A DNA stretch of 64,000 nt from Platerodrilus igneus (GCA_036346225.1 JARFIW010000668.1:1385001-1449000); one strand, 5' to 3'; numbered from the stretch's first letter, positions 45,131 to 57,904 are shown. Notes: generated by a model from the sequence alone, not told the origin. Made by a program: numbers and translations.

Positions 45131-46860
45131 TTTATCTTCCTTAAATTTTTCCATTTTAATTTCGTAACTTGTAGAAATGCTTAAATCTTCATTTTTCAAT
45201 TCGCTATCTTCGCAATATTCAATTAATGCTGACTTTACTTCCTGTACCTTACCTGGATCCTCAATACTCTTTAGCTCTTATTCATGTATTTTCTCCTGTA
45301 CATGCTTTAGTATTTCCTCTACTTCATTTACTTGTTCTGCTACTTCATATGAATTCAAACGAACACGGTCTTTCTCGATTTCAACATTTAATCAACCTAT
45401 TTAATATATTCTTTACCACATATAATTATCCTATTCTTCGCATCTACTATCAACTTTAACTTATCAATTAAGTCCATCCTAAAGATCTCCTCCATCCTCA
45501 ATCCAGGTACAACCATATGATGTCCGAAACTTTATATTCCCTAACGAACATGTTAAGGTTGTCGTGTTGTTTATACTAGGGAAGTTCCTGCTGTTCGGTA
45601 CTGCCAAGTTACGTTTCTTAATGGGTATCAACACATTATTTAATTTTTAAACGTTATTTTTTAATTAAATTTTCTGAAGTTAGCGATGTTTCAGCTGCTG
45701 TATTTATAAGTACTTTAATAATTTGATCTTCAACATTTACATGTAAAATAGGCAATCAGTTTTTGTTATTTTTTCAACAAATCTAAATCAAATTTTATAA
45801 ATTCACGTTGATGTAAATACTGATTAATTTCTAGGGGTGTGCTTGGTATGTCTCTTACTGAAAATCCGGTCTCGCAGTTGAAGGTCTTAGTCTGTTTACT
45901 GTCTAAACATATGTTCTGTTGTTTTCTTTAAAGGTTATATCGCTCTGTGGGTTTTCATTAGTCTCACTTCCGTGGGCCATGGTTTTATTCTCGTGGTTTT
46001 TTCTGATAGCGTTATTCTGGCCCCAGTTGGCTCTATTAACGTTTTCCGATTTCATCATACTGTTGAAAGTATTCTAAGAATACGCCTGTCTACGATGTTC
46101 TGTCTCGAAATGTCCAGCGAAATATTTAGTTAGCTGTTTATCCTCTAAAGGTGGATCGAATTGTTTCATCACACTAATTTGTTTATGGCATGTAATTGCC
46201 ATGTCATGTCTGAATCGGTACTGCACTTTCCCATGATTAAATTGTCTCTTATTTTAACTTGTTGGTTATCTCCCAAGAATGTTTTAAAAATTTAATCTCA
46301 AAATCTTTAAATGGGTATAACTCGCTTTCAATAAGTCCAAACCAGATTTCTACACTTCCTTTTAACCTGGATCTTACTGTATTCAATTCTGTTTATTCAT
46401 TTCAAGAATATTTTTGGATTCAGTTTGTTATCACAATTGAATTTTGAATATTGTTCTAACGTGACACTGGTTGGATTCCATCGTATAGGTTCCCCAACAT
46501 TAATATTTTTCATTCTATTTTCTAAATTTTCTATCTTATTTCCTAAAACTGTTTTAAAATTTCCAAAGTCATTTCTAAATGTTTTAAAACCAGCTTTGCA
46601 GCTTTCCTCTATATCATTTAATTTTTGATCTAAATTCTTAATTTTTTTCATTGGTTTCTTTCTCAAGTGCTTCCTGAATCGTTTTTATTTGAACAATTAG
46701 CTCTTTCATGTCATCCATACCCTCTACAATTTGTATCACTTTTCCTCTAATCTCAAATTTCATATCCTCTATGGTCTTATTTGTCTTTTTACACCCTGTA
46801 ACATGTTTAATTTGCTCAGTATTTATTCGCATTGAATTACAAGTATAATGCGCCAAGCGT
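45130..46860 (-). pseudogene. Decayed Gypsy-like gag and protease (element E)
   Basis: Minus-strand frames at 46856-46397 encode a coiled-coil-like, lysine/glutamate-rich Gag N-terminus that ends in NKLNPKIFLK. Further frames to about 46080 resemble the rest of Gag. A protease segment near 45790-45660 reads LPILHVNVEDQIIKVL then INTAAETSLTSE; the catalytic D-T-G has become N-T-A. The order and wording match element F at 58440-62907 (LPILNLNLQSKIIKVL, IDTGAEVSL), so this is the same family on the opposite strand. An acidic frame follows (45450-45130). No RT or LTRs are recognised. Confidence 0.65.
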
Positions 46861-49095
46861 GCCTTATTCTTTAGTAATGTTCTATATAGTACATAATGGA
46901 ACGCTGCGTTTTAATAATCTTCTTGTAGTAAAATATCTGTGCGACTTAAAGTTATTTTGTCGAGCATCTCTAGCTGTAGCTTTCGTATTTCCCCACCTTT
47001 AACCGCGAGCCTGTGAATCGTCGCTATCGTCCGTTTCTAGTTTTGTTAGTTAGTCGAAGCCTAGATATCAATTGATCAAGATGTTTTCGAGACTAGAGGC
47101 TTGCGACCTCCGATTAAATTATTTGTGTGAGTGGTTCAAGAGGTAGACTTGAATAGATTTCAATTATTTATACTAACGCGCGCCTACAAAAAACTATAGA
47201 GAAGGCCAAGTGAAGATTTTGTTTTGTAAGTTGTATGGTTTTGTACAAGGATTAGAGATTACAGACATGTGGACGTAATTGCTGTTATCCTAAGTTTGAA
47301 ATGGCTTATAGTATTGTTTGGAACTGATGGAATTTCTGTTCGGACTTGTTTAGGAATATCAGATGCAGTTTGGTTCGTTATTAAGTTTAAGAAATTTTTG
47401 CACGTGTTTAGAATGTCGTTTGTCTTTGATAAACAGATGGTTATAAAAAAAAACACGAAATTTGCTATCATGTTTATGAACATATGATCTGTTTCACTTT
47501 CGATTATTGTTGAACTGGTTGTACAAACCGTAGAAAGAAATTTTGTCAGGTTAGGTTTATATAATTGTAGGCTTTGTTCCATTTGAACTTCAGATAAATT
47601 TCAAGGTGTATTTTCGACGTTATACTTTTTTGTGATGTAGCAACATTTGACAGATGTTTGCCGTGAAAGCAGATGTTTCGTGCAGCTTTCCTAAAATTCA
47701 AATTAAACATTCTTCAATCCTGAAGTTAGGTATTATTCACAGATAAATTATAAAAACTAAGTATAAAAATTTAAATACACGCTGCGTAATAATTATGAAA
47801 CAGTAATCTACCTGATAAGATCTGCCCAGGATAGAAATGTTAGTTCAATGCATTGTGGTTACAAATTATTTTGATCAAATATTTAAAACAAGCTTATGTT
47901 TAGAGAGCAGTCTTTTTCTTTAAAAAGACAAAATTTTGACTTTGTTATAAATGTTATTGTCGAGAATCTTTTTCTACATGTTAAAAAGTTATGATTTTTT
48001 TTAAAAAAAAGTTTTTACTTCAGTAAACAATTAGTTAAACTTTGAGACTTTTATTTTGGTCAAATGCGATCAAATCTGATAACATAAAGGTAACATTTTT
48101 GGGTAATAATTTTATGCCAATATCATATTGGATATACATTTTTTATTTTTGATACTTTTATAGGACACAAATGGTGTTCTACATTTTCTTTATTTAATCT
48201 TTGTAATTTCTTACAGGAGCTGCGTCTTATTTTTATAAGACAGGTTTTTGTTGACGAAGGCGATCGTTTTATCTTTGGGTTTCCACGTCTGCCCTTAGAA
48301 TTGTGCTTTGCTCTTATCGTGATTATCTCAGGACTTGGTGGCGCCTATTTAACTTTGTTTAGCTTTGGTTTGAAAACAAAATTCGACTTACCCCCACTTT
48401 TTATTGCTCTACCCAGGAATAGACCCCTAGCTATGTCGGAAGATTTTTGTTCACTGGCGCCCATTTAGAAAATTAAGTTTCACTAGCGCCCAATACAACA
48501 ACAACAAAAAATTTGGTTTCAACCTTTAGTTATCAAGTCATTCATTTTTTTAATTTTCCTTCATTCTTTTCTCTTTCTGATTTTAACTTCTGAGTATTCT
48601 TGTCAAATTTCTCACTCATTTCTTTCATACTTTTTCATTCTTTTCACTCATTTCTTTTATACTTTTTCATTCCTTTCACTTATTTTCTTTTGTTCCTACA
48701 GACTTTTTTCATTCTTTGCATTCATTTCCTGCATGATTTTATTTAAAATTAATAAAAAATCCATTATTTTCTATTTCTGATTTTCTCACACGCTCTGTTG
48801 TTTTTTTTACCTCCGGATTCTCCTTTTCTGGTCTTCAAATAGACGCTTTCTTGAGAATCAATTTCTACTCCTTCAGCTCTCAATCCCTCACGAATTTCTC
48901 TCAACTATCAGTCGTGTTATTAAAATCCGTTGATGAGCCCCCCTACGATTAAAATACACATATTTTTTGGCATTTGCGTGTACAAATCTTTCTAAACACT
49001 TGCATAATAACAAACCGTACTTCTGTAATATAAAAAGCTTGTCTTCGTTAACTTTTATTTCAAATCAAAACAAAACATCTATTTGAAAATTAATC
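46861..49095. other. Unassigned AT-rich sequence with isolated PBS-like motifs
   Basis: No gene is recognised. The plus-strand motif ACTGGCGCCCATTT (about 48452) and the similar CACTAGCGCCCAAT 29 bases later recall the leader motifs of elements 1 and 2, but in the opposite orientation, and may be a relic of that family. The two frames at 47259-47582, one on each strand, shadow each other and match nothing known. Confidence 0.3.
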
Positions 49096-49799
49096 TTTCT
49101 TTAAAATTGGTATCGATTTTACATCAGGTTCAATAATTCTGGGTGAGTAAGAATCGATATTCGTGTTTGATTCCATTATCACTCAGTGCTACAATAATTG
49201 TTGGACGCCCGTTATTTGGAACGCATTAAGGTGGTTTTGGAGCAGAATAAAATTCAACTTGTTATAAAATTTACTCTCTACTCTGTGGGTCAGATTACGC
49301 AGTTCAAATCCAAGCACGTATGAGAAACGTTTTCAAAATAAAAATTTAAATTTGAAAATACGATATTTCCATAGAAATACTTTCAAATAAAATTTTTTAG
49401 ATGGTGTCGGTGTGTTTATCGCTTATAAACGAATCGGTTTCCAAGTTGCAAGACTTTTTTAAACAAGTCATGTTATAAATATAGCCATAATATTGTAATG
49501 ATTCATTTGGATTTTTATACCATCGTATGTTCGTTATCCATCAGTTATTATAGTATTATCACGCTATAATCACGCTATAATTGAAACACGATATAAACAG
49601 CAGACGACAACGCAAGTCTAAAAATTATAACAGGAGTGGTAAGTCTTCTGGGTTTATGAGGTTTAAAGCTGAAACATCACAAACTTAAAATATTTATTAT
49701 TAAACACCCTTTAATAAAGGTGTTAGGAAGTCATAAATTCCAGGTCAAGAAAGTATATCTAAATGTATTTAATTTTGAACAAGAATGAACATCTACAAT
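49096..49799. repeat. Anonymous repeat X, copy 1, left part (interrupted by hAT)
   Basis: It matches 62918-63632 almost continuously, for example GATGGTGTCGGTGTGTTTAT and AACAGCAGACGACAACGCAA. It resumes at 53576 after the hAT insertion and ends at 53893 where a BEL-type LTR begins. It has no coding content, and its class is unknown. Confidence 0.8.
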
Positions 49800-52700
49800 C
49801 AGTGGCGTAACTACACCCCTGCCAGCCCCCGCTATGCGGGGGGGCCCCAAGTGCAAGAAGGCCCAAACGATAATAAACTCAACTTATTCATCTTCAACGT
49901 ATTTGGCAGGTAAGAAACGGTCAAGAAAATATTGCAGATAATTCAGAAACCGCAGGTTAACGAACGTTTTCTTGATGTTACTACTAGGAACTGCTGAAAT
50001 ACAAGAAATAATAATTAAGATAAATACTGAACACCACCTGCAGCCTGCATCCTTTCTTCTTTCTATCCGTTCTGTCCTATTTTGTAAGGGTTAATAAACA
50101 GATGAAAGAGACTGTAAACTTTAATAACAAAGATGTCTATATTATTCTTAAGTGATAAGTTGTATAAAGTGGTAAAGCATTATTAAACGACGTATAGTAG
50201 GGTTAGTTTGGTTTGTGGGATTTTAAATAGGAATAAAAGGGCTATTGTCTGTACAGTACAGATTCACAGGATGGCAGGTAGCTTAGTAACCTTCGCTTTC
50301 TAGAAATATAATACTAGAAAGAAATTCATTTTGTGGTTTCTAGTCAGCTGGTTGCAACGTATTTGCATTAGCTGCATTATATATAACGGAAAGGAAGTAA
50401 AAAGCATTCCAGTACGTTTTACTCAATAGTGTTGTGTTCGTATTACAGGAGGTCTTTCATATTTAAACGTAAGTATTTATATCTATTTTTATTAAACTAC
50501 TATTGATTTGATCATAGTTGAAGTCGCGCTGAGAAATACATATAAATAAATCTTTAAGCATTCAATAAAAATCATTTATATTTTGTTAATTAAAGCATTT
50601 AAAGCAAAGTATGTATGTGTTATTTGTAATTTCAAAAGGCTTTTAAATAATTATTACTTATCTAATTACATTATAATTAATTTCATTCAAAATTGCAGGA
50701 AATAATATACAATGAGCACTACAAGCGGCGCTGCAAAAAACGAAAAGGAAACTATTGGAAGAATCAAAGAGCAAGATTCCAAAAATAAGTTCCTTTTTAC
50801 TTCTAAAGAGTCCGAAAACAAGAACAATCTATGAAAGAAATTGGGCTTTCGACAGTAGCATCTACTAGTTCCGCTACAGACGAACAGCAGTCGTCAACAA
50901 TTTTAAAACTCTCACCCAGGGCGCAAGTACATCACATAATGACGGCCGCGATAGAAATTTGGAACTAGATACCACTACAATTACAGAGGTAAATGTGAGT
51001 AGTACTTTTCACTTAATGAACTATCTATGGATCTGACGAAAGAATATCCAACCGATTTTGCACATTTTTAAAATCAATGTTTTACAACATGACAATTTAA
51101 GAAAAGAAATAATTAATTACGGATTGTGTAGACCAGATGGTGCGTTTCCTAAAGATAATAAAATAGAAGTTTTCAGTTCACTATTATTACTTAATAACTG
51201 CAAGCGAAAATAAAAGCAATACGTTAAACTTACCACACAATTCAAATGGGTGGTTGTGTTATTCTAAATTAAAAATTGTGTTTATTGTCAACCATGTTGG
51301 CTGTTTGCTTCAGTAAGGTCAAGTTGGACGACCGGAATTAATGATTGGCAGGGTTTATCAAAAAATTAAAGAGCATTTGCTTGCTCAATCTCATTTAACT
51401 TGTTGTTTTATTTACGATATGTGGAAAAAAATTATACCATAGATAAGAAAGATACTCTACTATTAAAACAAGAAACTGAATTTTGGAAAATGTTTTACAC
51501 AGACTTTTCAATGTTACTTTAACACTATCCCAGCGCATGCTGTCATTTCGAGGACATAGAGAAAGTTTTTCTGATTCAAAAGACAGTTACAACGGTAATT
51601 TCTTAAGTTTAGTTCATTTAATTAGTAACTATGATCCTATATTACAAAAGTGCTTGAACGACCCAAAGGTTCAATTAAATATCTTTCCCCAAAAATTCAA
51701 AACGATATTATTAATACTTTAAGCGCACACTTAAAAATATTTTATTAAATAAAATTAGATCCGCTCCTTTTTCTCAATCATAATAGACACTACACAGGAT
51801 ATAACTAAGATTGATCAATTAAGTAAAATTGTAAGATATATTGATTTTAAAAAGACAGCTTGGGAGAGGTAACCAAAATAGATATTTGTGAAACTTTTGT
51901 GGGTTTTACAAAAGTAGAGTCTCAATCTGCTGAAGGACTATGTAATACTATATTAAGCAATTTAACCAACATGCAATTAGATATAAATAAATGTAGAGGG
52001 CAGGGCTACGATGGAGCTAACGTTATGAGCGGTACGTATTCTGGCGTGCAAAAGAGAATTTTAAACATAGAGCCTGCAGCCTTATATATGCACTGTAGTG
52101 CCCATAACTTAAATCTAGTCATAAATGATGCCGTTAAAGGTATAAAAGAAATAGAATCGTTTTTCTACTTTTAGAAAACATATATACATTTTTGCTAATA
52201 GTATAGTAAGATGGAATTGGCTTTCTGTTTTTAAAGAAAATTTCACACAATTGAAACGCTTAAATCCGACACGTTGGGCGGATCGAGTAAAATCTTTAGC
52301 TGCCATAAGAATTCGGTATAAAGATATAGTAATGTCTCTTAATAAAATTATTATGATATCAAAAAACAGATGAACGAAATGACGCAAAGCAAATATTAAC
52401 TAGCATGGATAATTTTAATTTTATTTTTTAAGTGTTTTTTAAGTCAAATTCTAGAAGAGCTTAACAAGCTCTCACAACTGCTCAGAGTGAAAAGGCGAAT
52501 ATTAATCAGATAACTCTCTTATTACAAAAACTTTAAAATTTTTCAAGGAAACAAGAAATAACTATTCCAACATCAAGGAGGAAGCAGCGAAAGTTGCAGG
52601 GCAATGGAATATTAAACAGGAATTTATAAAAAAAGGCAACCAAAAATAAAAAGCATTACGATGAATTATCCAATGATTATCGATTTAATGATGAAGAATT

Positions 52701-53575
52701 TAAATTTAAAATAAATGTATTTTATCGCGTAATGGATATTATAATTTCACAGCTGTCGAATCGTTTTAAATCGCTTTTTCATGTAAACGAAAAGTTTAAT
52801 TTCTTAGAACCTAATGTATTTTTGAATTTAACTGCAGACGATATTTTATCTAAGGCAAAACAATTGCAAAAATTTTACTACAAAGATTTAAATGATGCTA
52901 TAGGTATAGAACTTACTACACTCAAAATAATAGACTTATTTGTGATGAATTAAAAATGTTAACGGTATCTTACAATTTTTAGAATATCTAGTACTTTCCA
53001 AATCTACAGGTTCTAGCAGTTTTCCAAACACCATAACAGCCTTAATGTTATACCTAACTTTACCCGTTAGCGTTGCAAGTGCGGAGAGATCTTTCTCAAA
53101 ATTAAAAATTATTAAAATTATCTTAGGAACCGCACTTCACAAGATAGATTAGACGATTTATCCCTCTTAGCAGTAGAACATGACACTGCCAAAATATGAA
53201 TATAGAGGATACAATAAACGCGTTTGCAGCAAAACATGCAAGAAAAACAAAATTTTGAATTTGATTTGGAATGTCTGCTAGCTCATAGGTTTTTACTGTA
53301 TCAAATTTTTAGGTGTAAATAATTTTGTGCGGCGTATAAATATGTAGATTTAATATTAATTAACTTATAAGTTTGAATTTATGTAATTTGGTTTTATAAT
53401 TAATAAAGCACTTGATTAATATAGTATATGTATTTAATTCTATACTGCTTCCTTCTCTACATGTACTATAATTTAAAAATATGGCTAAATATAAGCCAGT
53501 AAAAGTAATACATTTTAAAGAGAGCCCACTTTAAAATTTTTGCGGGGGGGCCCAAAAATCGTAGTTACGCCACTG
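49800..53575 (+). mobile_element. hAT transposon (ZMYM1-like transposase type), 3776 bp
   Basis: It is bounded by CAGTGGCGTAACTAC and the inverse GTAGTTACGCCACTG and flanked by the 8-bp duplication TCTACAAT (49792-49799, 53576-53583). The uninterrupted paralogous site is present once at 63625-63632 in repeat X copy 2. This proves both ends to the base. Subterminal C/G runs (CCCCCGCTATGCGGGGG and GCGGGGGGGCCC) lie just inside the ends. Confidence 0.95.
50712..53260 (+). pseudogene. Broken hAT transposase, ZMYM1/TTF-finger clade
   Basis: It starts at ATG 50712 (MSTTSGAAKNEKETI). Plus-strand frames carry pieces of a hAT transposase of the kind annotated as zinc finger MYM-type protein 1-like. 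There is a TTF-finger-region relic near 51110-51400. A catalytic-core piece at 51860-52174 has CRGQGYDGANVMSG, with the conserved D, and MHCSAHNLNLVINDAVKG. The C-terminal dimerisation region near 53050-53110 reads LTLPVSVASAERSFSKLK. Many stops and shifts lie between them. The mobilising enzyme is dead in this copy. Confidence 0.88.
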
Positions 53576-53893
53576 TCTACAATTAATGCTGGCTCATCTA
53601 TCTTAACAATTTAAGTTTAAGGATGTTATGAAGTAAGTGAAAGATAACGCCTTTTTTTCCTGAATTCAAGTATTTAGTTATGATGACCTTTTTTATTACT
53701 AAATGGATTAAAATGTTTTAAAGTTATGCAAACTGAGTGAAATTGTCGCCATAAAATAAATATATATTTAAAATCAATTGCATTATGTTGTACACAAAAT
53801 GAGCAATTAGCATTCATGTACCGTAAAATTAAACTCTCAAACCTTAACCTTACATTCAGTCTTTAAGCATTTGAATTAACAATTTTCACTTTG
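53576..53893. repeat. Anonymous repeat X, copy 1, right part
   Basis: Continues the match to 63625-63945 after the hAT insertion. Homology to copy 2 stops exactly where the BEL-type LTR starts at 53894. Confidence 0.8.
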
Positions 53894-54828
53894 CTCGTGC
53901 TACAAAGATGGCCTACGACCTATCTTATGCCAAATTAAAAGGAAAACCGTTTAAGCGACCATTGGAAATATCTTGGAGGAAATCGGTGACGATTACTTTA
54001 CGGTACACAAGAAAATATACTAATAATTACATAAAGCAAGTTGATGATTAATACTACGATATTCGTTAATACGATAAAATTATAATTTATAATGCCGTAA
54101 ATCATATAAATATTTACGTTTAACTGACGGTGTCATCAGTTCGCGAACCCCTATAAAGAATTAAAACTTTTGATTTAGCTATAAAAATTTCCATAATTTC
54201 TGGTGTGCGTATTATTAAAACTTTACAAAGTATCGTTTCCTTACAACGATGCTTACGCACAACATGGGCATGTATTTCTTAAAATATATAAGTTGTATCA
54301 AACCGTAATGTTTTGCGTTTGAACAGAGAAAGTCCTAATTTCTTTAAATATATGATGAATGTGCCGCATCCTTCCTTGTGCGCTCGTCGGCGAGCTAATA
54401 GTCTACTAACACAAACAATAAAACTCATCATTCTGTTCACTTCTTTTAATTACTTACCCTCACTAGTTTGAATTTAGAAAAAATTTTAAGGTAGCTCTGT
54501 AAGGAATCACTTTGATAATCGCTGGTATTAGGTTTGCGTGATTTAGTTAAGATATGCAGTAAATATAGTAGATATAAAAAGGAGTGAAAGAAGTAGTTAA
54601 GGTCTACTTACCCAAGAATCTGCAGAATCTCCCTGAAATAATGTAGACAAAACAAGGAAAGGAAGAAGGAAGGAGTTGTGTTTAGAATAAGCAGATACAC
54701 ATGAGCAACAGTTTATACGGATAGTGAACAAAGACTGACTAGTTACGGCATTTTGCCGATAACCAATACGTTTATCGTTTCGTAACCAATGCCTTAGACA
54801 AAGAAGAATTGGACACGTTAATGCACCA
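53894..54828 (-). repeat. BEL/Pao-type LTR, second copy
   Basis: It matches 41031-41936 with small insertions (one near 54590-54650). On the minus strand it begins TGGTGCATTAACGTG and ends GTAGCACGAG. No BEL coding sequence flanks it, and repeat X does not resume on its right. It could be a truncated element end, a solo LTR with a lost flank, or the partner of the LTR at 41031. Confidence 0.75.
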
Positions 54829-54859
54829 AATCTATACATTTTTTACATTTTAATTTTTC

Positions 54860-57540
54860 ACTACTCGTCTATTCCTATAACTCATTACAATCTTTTGAGT
54901 ATTTCGAACATTTTTCTTTCATTTTACATTGTCGAATGTTTTTTTCAGGTTTACAAACCCTATTTATACGCTTTCCCCCTTCTTTATTGTTTTCTCCATT
55001 ATCACCCTCAGAGCTAAAATAGCCTCCCGTGTTCCCCTGTTTCGCCTAAACCCAAATTGATCTTCTCCTAGTATTTCTTCAGCTCGTTTTTCCATTCGTC
55101 TTTGTACAATTCTAGTTAATATTTTTGAAACGTGTGCTGTCAAACTTATTGTTCGAAAATTTTCACATCTATCCGCGCCTCTTTTTTTTTGGTATAGTTA
55201 CTACGATGTTACGTTTGAAATCTTTGGGTATCTCGCCTGTCTCATACATATAGCTTACAAGTTGAAAGAAACGTTCTGTTCTGCTTGTCCAGCGGCTTTG
55301 AGAGTTTCTGCTTGCACCCTATCTGTACCAGGTGCCTTACCATTTTTCAGATTCTTTAATGCTAATTCAAACTCATCTCTAAGTATAGAATAATTTAAGT
55401 CATGTTTTTCAATGTCTGATTTCTGTTATAATGCTGTTAATTCCTCTTCTGAATATAAATTCCTATATATTCCTGCCATCTAGCTACTTTCTCTACATTT
55501 TCCATAATGACGTTCCCTCCCGCATCCCTTGTATTTTTGCTATATGGTTTTATATTCCTAAAATTCATTCTAATTAATTTGTATGCTTCGTCTGACTTTC
55601 CTATTTCCATATTAGTTTGTACCTCGTTGCACTTTTTATCAATCCATTGTTCTTTAGCTTTCCTGCATTTGCGAATAATTTCCCATTTATGGCTTTGTAT
55701 CTCTGTTTTCCTGTTTCGTCTGATCTATTTTTGTATTTTCGTCTTTCTTCTATTAAATTCAGGATATCCATTGTTATCCATGGTTTCTTATTTTCTTTTT
55801 GTGAACACCCCAGAATATCTCTGGCCGCCATGTCTAAGCTGGATTTAATGTTATTCCATTCCGTTTCTACATCCTTAGTATCAGAAATTTTCCCGATATC
55901 TTTCAGCAATTCATTTGACTTTTTTTCAAATCTTTCGTGAATATCTTTATCTTTTAGGTTCTCAAAGTGAAAGTGACTTTTTCTGTTCCTCTTTTTCAGA
56001 TTTTTAAATTTGAGTGCGGCCTTTATAACTACGATGTTGTGGTCAGTGTCTATATCTGCTTCCGGGTAGCTTCTACAGTCTTTTACTTGATTTCTATACC
56101 GTTGTCTAACAATAATGTAATCTATTTGATACCTTCCTATATCTCCTGGCATCTTCCACGTGTATAGTTTTCTAGCATGATTTTGAAATAATGTATTTGT
56201 GATGGTTAAGTTGTTCTTGTCGCAAAATTCTAACAGCCTATTTCCCCGGTCATTTCTCGTGCCTAAACCAAATAAACCTACTATCGCTCCTTCCTTACCC
56301 TCACCTACCATTGTATTAAAACCCACGTCATTATTAAATTTTCATGTCCTTTTACGTATCTTAGTATGTCTTCAATATCTTTGTAGATTGCCTCTACCTC
56401 TTTTTTACTGTAGTTAGAAGTAGGCATATATACTTGTATTATTACTGTATTTATTGATTTAAATTCAAATCTAACCATGGGTACTCTTTCGTTCTTTTGT
56501 AGGTAGCTTTCTACACGTTGTCCTATTTTTAATGCTATTCCATTCTGTTTCTACTTCCTTAGTATCAGAAAATTTCCCGATATATTGCAGCAATTTATTT
56601 GACTCTTTCCAAACCCTTCGTGTCTATCTTTATCTTTTAGTTTCTCAAAGTCAAAGTGCCTTTTTCCGTTCCTCTTTTTCAGATTTTAAAATTTAAGTGT
56701 TGCTTCATAATTACGATGTTGTGGTCAGTGTTTATATCTGCTTCCGGGTAGCTTCTACAGTCGTTTACTTGATTTCTAAACCGTTGTTTAACAATAATGT
56801 AATATATTTGATATCTTTCTATATCTCCTGGTATCTTCCACGTGTATCGTCTTCTAGCATGATGTTGAAATAAGGTATTTGAAATGGTTAAGTTGTTCTT
56901 GTCGCAAAATTCTACCAGCCTATTTCCCCTGTCATTTCTCGTGCCTAAACCAAATAAACCTACTATTGCTCCTTCCCTACCCTCACCTACCACTGCATTA
57001 AAATTTTTATGTCCTTTTACATATCTTAGTGTGTCTTCGATATCTTTGTAGATCGCCACTACCTCTTCATCATTGTAGCTAGAGGTGGTCATATCTATTT
57101 GTATTATTACTGTATTTACTGGTTTAGATTCAAATCTAACCATGAGTACTCTTTCGTTCTTTTGTAGGTAGTTTTCTACATGCCGTCCTATTTTTTTTCG
57201 CATAACTATCCCCACACCCGAATTTCCTTCCTCTGATCCTGTATGAATTACCCTGAAGTTTCCACTCCAAAAATCCCCCGCCTCTGGCCAGCGGACTTCG
57301 CTAACTCCTATTATGTCTAGTGCTAACCTATCCATTTTGAGTTTCAGGTTCTCTTGCTTACCTATTTTTTCATACTTCTGACATTCCACGCCCCGACTCG
57401 CAGAACGTTCACGGATTTTTTTCTCTTCTTTTGGATCACATCCCCCGAAGTAGTCCCCTCCCAGAGATCCGAATGGTGGACTATTTTACTTCCGGACCTT
57501 CTTACCCCAGAGGATGCCATCATGTTTAACAATTTTTGTA
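54860..57540 (-). pseudogene. LINE ORF2 remnant with a duplicated AP endonuclease and a partial RT
   Basis: Minus strand. An endonuclease piece (57389-56679) reads IIGVSEVRWPEAGDFWSGNF, with the catalytic E, and ends near DINTDHNIV. The sequence then jumps back at about 56535 and repeats the endonuclease from KIG-VESYLQKNERV through DIDTDHNIVV (about 56530-55900). The linker KPWITMDILNLIEERRK follows, then a frame-broken RT (about 55380-54880) with LKNGKAPGTD, KILTRIVQRRMEKRAEE and QFGFRRNRGTREAI. RT beyond the palm's first part, including YxDD, is absent. In the first copy the GRYQIDY aspartate is lost (ERYQIYY). The family is that often annotated as CFDP2-like, and it is the same family as the fragment at 6660-7286. 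Confidence 0.88.
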
Positions 57541-57591
57541 CGTATTGTACTTGGGAGGTAATGTGGTGGTTTGGCGTTGCTTTTCACACCG

Positions 57592-57894
57592 TTCATTTAC
57601 ATTTCCAATGCTCCACCCGAAGGTACTACATTGGCCAGGAGGCGAGTTTTTTTTTGTTACCTGGAAATTTAGAATTTTGCCGAACCCTTGCCGTTCCATG
57701 CAAGGTAGGGATTTTTAACGTGCGTGACAACACTCACACACGGGACCTCCATTTAACCTCTCATCCGAACGAGGGCGTAATATTTGTGAAAAATGCTCAC
57801 CTGCCATTTTTCAAGCAGTCGGCCGTGTCGGGATTTGAACCCAGGACCTTGGGATCCGTAGTCTTACGCTTACTACATTGATCCACGGCGACGC
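57592..57894 (-). mobile_element. tRNA-derived SINE, copy C
   Basis: Same family as 4927-5195 and 9156-9456, inserted just upstream (minus-strand sense) of the LINE remnant. The flanking 17-bp target duplication CGTTGCTTTTCACACCG lies at 57575-57591 and 57895-57911. The B-box region has one change (GGGATTTGAACCC on the plus strand), and the head differs from copy B, so it is diverged. Confidence 0.88.
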
Positions 57895-57904
57895 CGTTGC
57901 TTTT

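Noticed and set aside
47259..47582. 107-residue minus-strand open frame as a host membrane protein
   Set aside because: One hydrophobic patch only, no family match, and a shadow frame on the other strand.
57354..57881. 175-residue plus-strand open frame
   Set aside because: It overlaps the LINE endonuclease on the opposite strand and the SINE body; it has no domain, and similar frames appear in every SINE copy.
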